NCBI RefSeq assembly: GCF_041262525.1
Contig: NZ_JBGCCK010000013.1
Coordinates: 163,126-227,125, forward strand
DNA: 64,000 bases
Reading direction: 5' to 3'
Origin: Streptacidiphilus sp041262525
GTDB taxonomy: Bacteria; Actinomycetota; Actinomycetes; Streptomycetales; Streptomycetaceae
A program made the position numbers and the translations under genes. Under the pieces are notes generated by a model, which made no database searches, was not told the origin of the DNA, and was given only the letters and a program-made list of their open reading frames with translations. Below are positions 58,691 to 64,000 of this stretch, one piece after another; the first letter of the stretch is position 1, and each line of letters starts with the position of its first letter.

Positions 58691-60061
58691 TCACTTCGCG
58701 AGCGCGCTGACGAAGAGCGACGCGTCGATCGTTCCCCAGCCGCTGGCCAGGTCGTAGCCCTTGCCGGCGGCGTAGCCCTGGACCCCGGCGTAGGAGTTGT
58801 CGCCGCTCGTCACGTCGACGATGCCGTGGCCGGCCGCGCCGTGCTCGGCCAGCGCGTAGAGGCGGGGGTTGATCAGGCCGAGCCGGTGGCCCGCCTTCTG
58901 GTCGGCCAGGGCCACGATGCCGGAGAAGATCGGCGTCGCCTCACTGGTGCCGCCCACCAGACCCCAACCGGTGTTCTTGGGGTCGAAGGACTGGTAGACC
59001 CAGGCCGCACCGTTGACCGCGCCGGTCATGCTGATGTCCGGGGTGCCACGGTGGTCGCCGGTGACGCCGGCCACGCCGTTCTGGAAGGACGGGCGGGCGA
59101 AGACGCCGGACACCCCGCCGCCGCCGGCGCCGTAGCCGTCGTTCCAGACGACGTCAGGCGCGGTGCGCCGACCGCTGTCGTCGAGAGTCAGCCGGGTGCC
59201 GCCGATGGAGGTCACCAACGGGTCGGAGGAGGGCCAGGAGTTGACCTTGTAGGGGTAGAGCTTGTTGTCGAGCGTCCCGTCCGTCGCACCCGCGTCGCCC
59301 GAAGCGCCGAGAACCGTCACGCCCTTCTGGGCCGCGGCGGCGAAGGCGAAGCGCAGCTTCTGCAGCGACTGCGTGCCGTTCGTGCCGAAGCCGGGGAAGG
59401 TGTTCTCGGTGGCGCCGAAGCTCTGCGAGATGACGTCGCCCCAGTTGTGGTCGATCGCGTACTTCTCGGCGCCCATCATCTCCGGGAAGCCCTGCGTGCC
59501 CTCGGTCTCGGAGACGCCGGTCTCGATCAGGACGATCTTCGCGCCAGGGGCGATCGCGTGGGCGTACTCGACGTCCAGCGTGGTCTCGCCGGCCCAGCCG
59601 GTCTGGTCCGCGCTCTTGGGGTTGAACGGCGGAACCTTGCCCCACTTCACCACGGAGACCCGCGTGTCCGGCAGGCCGAACTGCTTGTCGAAGGTGTTCA
59701 GGTCGCGCTGGATCGTCGGCGAGCCGAAGGAGTCGACGATCAGGATCGTCCGGCCCTTGCCGGTGATGCCCGCCTTGTAGAGCGGGGCCAGGTTGTAGGC
59801 CTTGCGGTACTGGAGCGGGGTGTAGCAGCGGATCTTCTTGACGGCCAGGCAGGTGCTGGTCGGCAGCACCGCGGGCAGTCCCGACGCCAGCAGGTGGCCC
59901 GCAGCGGCCGGCACCGGCTTCGGCAGCGCGTCGGCTGCCGTCGCCCCCGAGGCGACGGCCGTGCCGGGGGCGCCCGCCGAGAAGGCCAGCAGCGCTGCGG
60001 CTCCCGCGGTGACCGCAGCGGCGGCCCGGGTGGAGCGGGAACGGACGAGGGGGCGTCCCAT
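58691..60061 (-). CDS. secreted S53-family (sedolisin) serine peptidase
   Basis: A 456-residue protein. ATG 60061 (MGRPLVRSRSTRAAAAVTAG) is chosen because AGGAG stands six bases before it. A signal peptide is followed by about 50 residues, not by the 150-200 residue pro-domain usual in sedolisins. Catalytic Glu and Asp are in WAGETTLDVEYAHAIAPGA, the oxyanion Asp in LGASGDAGATDG, and the Ser in VGGTSEATPIFSGI (SEA in place of SMA). The C-terminal calcium site is around YDLASGWGTID. It is an acid-type endopeptidase outside the cell, located between two sortase pairs, and could process the surface proteins (inference). Confidence 0.88.
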   Translation of the reverse strand: MGRPLVRSRSTRAAAAVTAGAAALLAFSAGAPGTAVASGATAADALPKPVPAAAGHLLASGLPAVLPTSTCLAVKKIRCYTPLQYRKAYNLAPLYKAGITGKGRTILIVDSFGSPTIQRDLNTFDKQFGLPDTRVSVVKWGKVPPFNPKSADQTGWAGETTLDVEYAHAIAPGAKIVLIETGVSETEGTQGFPEMMGAEKYAIDHNWGDVISQSFGATENTFPGFGTNGTQSLQKLRFAFAAAAQKGVTVLGASGDAGATDGTLDNKLYPYKVNSWPSSDPLVTSIGGTRLTLDDSGRRTAPDVVWNDGYGAGGGGVSGVFARPSFQNGVAGVTGDHRGTPDISMTGAVNGAAWVYQSFDPKNTGWGLVGGTSEATPIFSGIVALADQKAGHRLGLINPRLYALAEHGAAGHGIVDVTSGDNSYAGVQGYAAGKGYDLASGWGTIDASLFVSALAK

Positions 60062-60264
60062 GGTTCTCCTCATGCTCAGCTGCGCGGGGCAGGCGGACCG
60101 ACGTTCGGGCCCGGCGTGCGAAGCGCGGCGACTGCCGCGGCAATGCGCTCGATGCTCGCGTACGGTCAAGGAGGTCCACCACCCCCGAATGGCGGGTATG
60201 GCACCCCTGGACGGGGTGACATTTCTCGCGGGCCGTCCACCACCCCTGCGCCCCTGGACAGTCC

Positions 60265-60906
60265 CTAAGCGCTCTGCTTGCCCTGGAGATGGGCGAAGAC
60301 CACGACGTTGGAGTCCCAGTGACGGTCCTTCGTCAGATTCCCGCCGCAGGTGATCAGCCGGAGCTGGGCGTCGTTCGTCTTCCCGTAGACGTGTCGGTCG
60401 GGGAAGGCGTCCTTCTTGAAGGTGTCGACCTCGTCCACCACGAAGACCGCGGTCGTGCCGTCGGCCCGGTGGACGTCGATCTCCTGGTTCTTCTTGAGCT
60501 GCTTGAGGTTGTAGAAGACGGCCTTGGCGACCTCTGCGGTGTCCATGTGCCCCGCGATGATCGCGGCGCCCTGCTCACCGGGGGTGGGACCGTCCTTGAA
60601 CCAGCTCGCCTCCGTCGGCTTGTCGAACGGTGGTGTCTCCAAGGCGCCGTGAGCGTCCAGACCGATGGTGTCGAGGGAGGCGTCGACCTTGATCGACGGA
60701 ATGCTGATCCGATCCGGGACCGAGGCGTTCAGCGTCGAGACCGCGGTGATCGCACCGGCGTCGTGGGATCTGGCGTCGTGGGATCCGCCGCAGCCCGCCG
60801 CGAGTCCGACGGTCAGCGCGGTGGCCACCCCCAGGACCGCCGCGCGCGCTGCGGTGCAACCCGCGCGACGGCCCTGGCGAGCGTGGTGGACGCGAACATC
60901 AGCCAT
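60265..60906 (-). CDS. class F sortase (second), probable lipoprotein
   Basis: A 213-residue sortase. The N-terminus has a hydrophobic stretch ending GLAAGCGGSHD, a lipobox-like sequence with Cys39, so it may be lipid-anchored rather than held by a helix. The domain starts at ISIPSIKVDASLDTIG; His is in AIIAGHMDTAE, Cys in LRLITCGGNL, and VVVFAHLQG is near the end. It is clearly similar to the sortase at 57827. ATG 60906 overlaps the end of the surface protein gene upstream by 8 bp. Confidence 0.87.
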   Translation of the reverse strand: MADVRVHHARQGRRAGCTAARAAVLGVATALTVGLAAGCGGSHDARSHDAGAITAVSTLNASVPDRISIPSIKVDASLDTIGLDAHGALETPPFDKPTEASWFKDGPTPGEQGAAIIAGHMDTAEVAKAVFYNLKQLKKNQEIDVHRADGTTAVFVVDEVDTFKKDAFPDRHVYGKTNDAQLRLITCGGNLTKDRHWDSNVVVFAHLQGKQSA

Positions 60907-61813
60907 TGCTGCGGCCGTCCCGACGACGGTTCGTCAGTGCGCGGCTGCCGCCGAGCATGCCGACACCGGCGAGCGCGGCGCCCGCGCCGATGGCGAGACC
61001 GGTGCCGTTGCCGCTACCGGTGCCGTTGGTCTCACCGACCGGGGCCATGCCGGTGTTGACGCTGCCCTTCGGGGTCTTGTGCTGGTTGGGGTTGACGGGG
61101 GTCGGCTTCGGCTTGGGCTTGTCCTTGTCGTGCTGCCGGCCCTCGCTGACGGTGAACTTCAGGGTGTCGATGAGGGTCTTGCCGTCGTAGGCCTTGACGC
61201 CGTAGTAGCCGAGCTTGCCGTTCTTCGAGACCGTGCCCTCGCCGTGCCAGGTGCCGTCGGCGCTGCGGTCCTGGACCAGGTGAACGGTGCCGCCGAAGGC
61301 GTCGGAGGCGACGGTGACCGGGCCCTTGGCGTTCTTGACGGTGAACCCGACTTTCTCGCCGACGGCGCCGTTCTCCTTCGACATGGTGAAGGTCGCACTC
61401 ACGGGGGGCTTGGGCTTGTCGGCGGTGACGGTCAGCTGGGCGCTGGTGTCGACCTTGTGGCCGTCGATGACGGCGACGCCGCTCACGCCGTAGCCGCCGG
61501 CGTCGACCTTGGCCACGGTGGCGGTGCCGGTCCAGATGTTGCCCTTGCCGTGGTGCACGGTCACGTCGCTCAGGGCCTTGGAGGAGACGTTGACCTGGGT
61601 GGCCAGGCCACTGGTGCGGGCGGTGATCTGGATCTTCTCGCCCGCCTTGGCGGAGGAGCTCGACAGCGAGAGCTGCATCGAGCGCTGCGCGTCGGTGGAC
61701 GCGGAGGCCGAGGTGGGCGCGGACGCCCCGTCGGCCGCGAAGGCGACCGTCGGAGCGGCGATCGCGGTGGATGCGGCGAGTGCGATCATCGGGACGATGA
61801 GTGCCTTGCGCAT
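60899..61813 (-). CDS. secreted surface protein with C-terminal anchor, partner of second sortase
   Basis: A 304-residue protein, ATG 61813 with AAGGAGG upstream. Signal peptide MRKALIVPMIALAASTAIAA; the mature protein has two Ig-like domains (SSSSAKAGEKIQITARTSGL and FTMSKENGAVGEKVGFTVKN, each followed by an HGKGxWxGTxTV or HLVQDRSADGTWHGEG strand), a Lys/Pro linker, then SVNTGMAPVGETNGTGSGNG, a hydrophobic helix (LAIGAGAALAGVGMLGG) and an Arg-rich tail. This is again a sorting-signal layout. It is paired and overlapping with a class F sortase, as is the gene at 57337. Confidence 0.8.
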   Translation of the reverse strand: MRKALIVPMIALAASTAIAAPTVAFAADGASAPTSASASTDAQRSMQLSLSSSSAKAGEKIQITARTSGLATQVNVSSKALSDVTVHHGKGNIWTGTATVAKVDAGGYGVSGVAVIDGHKVDTSAQLTVTADKPKPPVSATFTMSKENGAVGEKVGFTVKNAKGPVTVASDAFGGTVHLVQDRSADGTWHGEGTVSKNGKLGYYGVKAYDGKTLIDTLKFTVSEGRQHDKDKPKPKPTPVNPNQHKTPKGSVNTGMAPVGETNGTGSGNGTGLAIGAGAALAGVGMLGGSRALTNRRRDGRSNG

Positions 61814-61921
61814 GGGTCGAACCTCCTTGCAGGACCGAGAGTTCGTCTCTCGGTGTTACGGGAGCTAGGAGGTCTCCAGCCAGACGTTCGGTTTCACCCG
61901 ATTTCGGCGCTCTTGTCGGCC

Positions 61922-62030
61922 GGGACCAAGGTCCCAGCCGTGGTGATCAAGCCCGCCACCTCGGGAAATGTTGTGCGCTTTGATGCGTCCTTCATGCCCG
62001 ACTTATACGGAATTTAGGGACCTTGGTCCC
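61922..62030 (-). promoter_or_regulatory. two DosR/DevR-like palindromes upstream of the surface protein operon
   Basis: GGGACCAAGGTCCC (61922-61935) and GGGACCTTGGTCCC (62017-62030), 95 bp apart. They resemble the DosR/DevR box core GGGACtnnnGTCCC. Both are upstream of the surface protein and sortase genes read to the left. A simple hairpin or terminator for the ABC gene at 62090 is less likely, because that gene also reads leftward and starts beyond them. Confidence 0.5.
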
Positions 62031-62089
62031 GCCTGCTTGCCCGTGTCAGCAGCGGCTCAGCTGTAGGCCAGAAGCAGGCCATCAGCGGC

Positions 62090-62779
62090 TCAGCTGGACT
62101 CGGCGCGCACCGCGACCACCGCGCAGACGGCCAACAGCGCAACCGCCTCGACGAGCGCGAGCCAGGGCAGCGAGGTCACGGCGTAGAGCTGACCCGAGGT
62201 GAACGTCTGCCGCACCGCGGCGTTCACCGGCGAACCGGCCAGGACCAGCAGCCCCAGTGATCCCGCCGTCAGCGCGAGCGCCCCTGCGGCCCGGCCGCGG
62301 ATCGGCAGCGCGCCCAACGCGGTTCCCGCCAGCACGCCCACCAGCACCGCGACGAGCCCGTCCTGGACGATCGTCGCGATCGGCGCGTGCGGGCCGATCG
62401 GCGCCGAGCTGGTCGCCACCTCGAACGCCCCGCCCACCGCGCCGAGCAGCAGCCCGCAGCCGAGCGCGACCGCGAGCATCGCGCCCCTGGCCGTCCGCGC
62501 GCCGACCGCGGCGGCGACGACGGAACGGGCGGCGTCCGGCTCGGCGCTGGTCGCGGTCCTGGTCAGCCAGGCGCAGACCGGGACGAGCATCCCGGCGCAC
62601 CAGCCGAGCGAGTCCCCGTACTGCTGACCGCCGAACCACCCCGCCACCAGCAGCAGCGCATAGAACAGCACCGGCGGCAGCCAGCGCTGCGAGCGCAGCA
62701 GCAGCGACAGCTGGTAGCGAAGCAGGGCCGAGACCCTGCCCTGCGTCACCCGCCCCCGGCCGACGGCGGAGGCGGTCAT
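62090..62779 (-). CDS. ABC transporter permease-like membrane protein
   Basis: A 229-residue protein with about six transmembrane helices, beginning after LLRYQLSLLLRSQRWLPPVL and ending LAVCAVVAVRAESS. Its start overlaps the stop of the ATPase gene by 3 bases (ATGA), so the two form one unit. It resembles ABC-2 export permeases without a recognised substrate. An exporter of a lipid or peptide is possible. Confidence 0.8.
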   Translation of the reverse strand: MTASAVGRGRVTQGRVSALLRYQLSLLLRSQRWLPPVLFYALLLVAGWFGGQQYGDSLGWCAGMLVPVCAWLTRTATSAEPDAARSVVAAAVGARTARGAMLAVALGCGLLLGAVGGAFEVATSSAPIGPHAPIATIVQDGLVAVLVGVLAGTALGALPIRGRAAGALALTAGSLGLLVLAGSPVNAAVRQTFTSGQLYAVTSLPWLALVEAVALLAVCAVVAVRAESS

Positions 62780-63606
62780 CGGACCTCCTCGACATGCACC
62801 GCCGGATCGGCCAGCACCGCCCGCAGCAGCTCATCCGAGCATTTCTGACTCACCGTCACCACAACCCGCTCGTCCTCCTCCGCACGCGCCGCCAGCACGC
62901 CGCGCAGCTGTGACAGCTCCGGCAGCGCCGACGCCGCGACGCCACGCAGCGCGATGCGCAGCGGCGGCCCCTCGCCGTCGAGGCCCGCGCCAGGTTCCGC
63001 CGCGTGCACCCGCCCGTCGGCGAAGGTCCAGTGCGCAGCGGCCCATCCGCCCAGCCGGGTCGGGTCGTGGTCCACGAAGACGACGGCCGTCCCGGCCGCC
63101 AATTGCTCCGCCACCACCTCGTCCAATGTCTGGCGCGCGGCCTGGTCCAGTCCGGTCCAGGCCTCGTCCAGCACCACCAACTCGGGCTCACCGAGCACCG
63201 CCTGGGCGACAGCGACCTTCTGGCAACTGCCCTTGGACAGCTCCCGCAGCGGCCGGTCCGCGAAGCCGGCCGCGCCGAAGCGCTCCAGCACCTCCCCCGC
63301 GCGACGCGCGGGCGCGTGCCCGCGCAGGCCGTGCAGGCGGCCCAGGTGTTCCAGATAGAGGCGCGCGCTGAACGGCAGCCCCGGCGCGAAGCGCTCGGGG
63401 ACGTACGCCCGCCGGGCGTAGCCGTCGAGCACGCGGCCGCGGCTGGGACGGGTCACCCCGGCGAGGATCCGCAGCAGGGTCGACTTCCCGCTGCCGTTCC
63501 CGCCAGACGCCCGGACCAGCACCCCGGGCGGCAACTCGACGCCGACCTCCCGCACCACCCACGAACCACGCGGCCCGTACCGCTTACCCACCCCGTCAAG
63601 TCGCAC
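62776..63606 (-). CDS. ABC transporter ATP-binding protein
   Basis: A 276-residue ATPase from GTG 63606. Walker A is ASGGNGSGKSTLLRILAG, signature LRELSKGSCQKVAVAQAVLG (LSKGS, an ABC-2 exporter variant), Walker B LVVLDEAWTGLDQ, switch His VVFVDHDPTR. The C-terminal 70 residues contain a domain that resembles regulator ends (RIALRGVAASALPELSQLRG). It is translationally coupled to the permease at 62090. Confidence 0.88.
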   Translation of the reverse strand: MRLDGVGKRYGPRGSWVVREVGVELPPGVLVRASGGNGSGKSTLLRILAGVTRPSRGRVLDGYARRAYVPERFAPGLPFSARLYLEHLGRLHGLRGHAPARRAGEVLERFGAAGFADRPLRELSKGSCQKVAVAQAVLGEPELVVLDEAWTGLDQAARQTLDEVVAEQLAAGTAVVFVDHDPTRLGGWAAAHWTFADGRVHAAEPGAGLDGEGPPLRIALRGVAASALPELSQLRGVLAARAEEDERVVVTVSQKCSDELLRAVLADPAVHVEEVR

Positions 63607-63669
63607 GCTCGCACCCTACTGACGGCGGGATCTCGTCAGCGTAAGCGCGCGGCGCAGGCGACGGCCGCG

Positions 63670-63912
63670 TCATGCCCGCACCACGGGTCTGACCGGGCCC
63701 ACGCGCGCGGCCCGACGCAGCGCCTCTCTGGCCCTCGCCGCGCCACGCGCAGTCGCCTCGGCCCCACCACCCACCCCGACGGATCTCGCCTCGAGGCCCG
63801 CACAGACCCGGCAGATGCCGGCTTCTGACACTGGATCAGCGCAGCGGGCGCACTCCAGCCAGCGTGGAGGCTGAGGCGCTGCGCGCTCGGGCGGGAGCTT
63901 CCGGGTCAGCAA
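63670..63912 (-). CDS. small Cys-rich (zinc-ribbon-like) protein
   Basis: An 80-residue protein with two Cys pairs, CARC and CRVC, separated by 11 residues (CARCADPVSEAGICRVCAG), which fits a small zinc ribbon. The rest is Arg/Ala-rich. Similar small proteins occur in Streptomyces with no known role. The start may lie further right, but only 88 bp of window remain and no better start is seen. Confidence 0.5.
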   Translation of the reverse strand: MLTRKLPPERAAPQPPRWLECARCADPVSEAGICRVCAGLEARSVGVGGGAEATARGAARAREALRRAARVGPVRPVVRA

Positions 63913-64000
63913 GCCGAAGCCCTTACGGGCAGACCCTGACCGGGTGAAAATCGGGTTGGTGGCCGTCTGGCCGACGTCGTGCCGCCTTGGCGCGTTCCGA

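Overview
The window comes from a very GC-rich actinomycete, most probably a member of the Streptomycetaceae (Streptomyces, Streptacidiphilus or a close relative). This is inferred from GTG and TTG starts with GGAGG-type ribosome binding sites, leaderless genes behind TAGCCT boxes, class F sortases, SseB, SCO-type intergenic repeats (the GCGCGGGGAACTGCGCGA family) and typical family content. No rRNA, tRNA, CRISPR array, integrase or phage structural gene was seen.

Layout. 1-4085: a cut-off LURP-one gene, then a four-gene minus-strand operon of unknown purpose (EEP-fold hydrolase, two-helix membrane protein, inositol-monophosphatase-like enzyme, cupin). 4222-6725: flavin reductase, EamA exporter and an APH-like kinase. 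6763-13373: an accessory patch with two decayed GNAT fragments, a DUF6247-like toxin-antitoxin-type pair, HEAT-like proteins and a large secreted protein. Part of this patch is bracketed by a perfect 162-bp direct repeat that duplicates the 5' end of the next gene. 13251-20136: housekeeping-type genes (NHLRC2-like thioredoxin/NHL protein, M18 aminopeptidase, acyl-CoA dehydrogenase, SseB, pirin). 20168-24174: a tandem duplication of [secreted protein, PP2C-like phosphatase, S58 peptidase]; the first copy is broken and the mature secreted domain has been exchanged. 24274-29769: VOC protein, zinc-type ArsR repressor and two divergent KimA-like K+ transporters.

29788-41175 is a catabolic block that matches, in content and order, the KstR2 regulon for degrading the last two steroid rings (HIP pathway): two SDRs, echA20, ipdA, ipdB, ipdC, fadA6, kstR2, ipdF, fadE30, an enoyl-CoA hydratase and two acyl-CoA dehydrogenases. 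Two KstR2-like operators lie in its divergent promoters. fadE30 is reduced to a 76-codon in-frame fusion of its two ends, and no fadD3 is visible, so the pathway may be impaired or rely on genes elsewhere.

41269-46343: a 13E12/DUF222 HNH nuclease and a PadR-controlled SDR-lipase-SDR operon. 46369-55844: an orphan KdpD sensor kinase, a Usp-like protein, an ABC importer of NitT/TauT type with two permeases fused in one chain and no binding protein, a four-helix membrane protein, and DedA. 56004-63912: an epimerase; two inverted [surface protein + class F sortase] pairs around a sedolisin (S53) peptidase, a compact cell-surface module; then an ABC exporter pair and a small Cys-rich protein. A 40-bp palindrome with a partly parS-like core occurs three times (24204, 55169, 58608).
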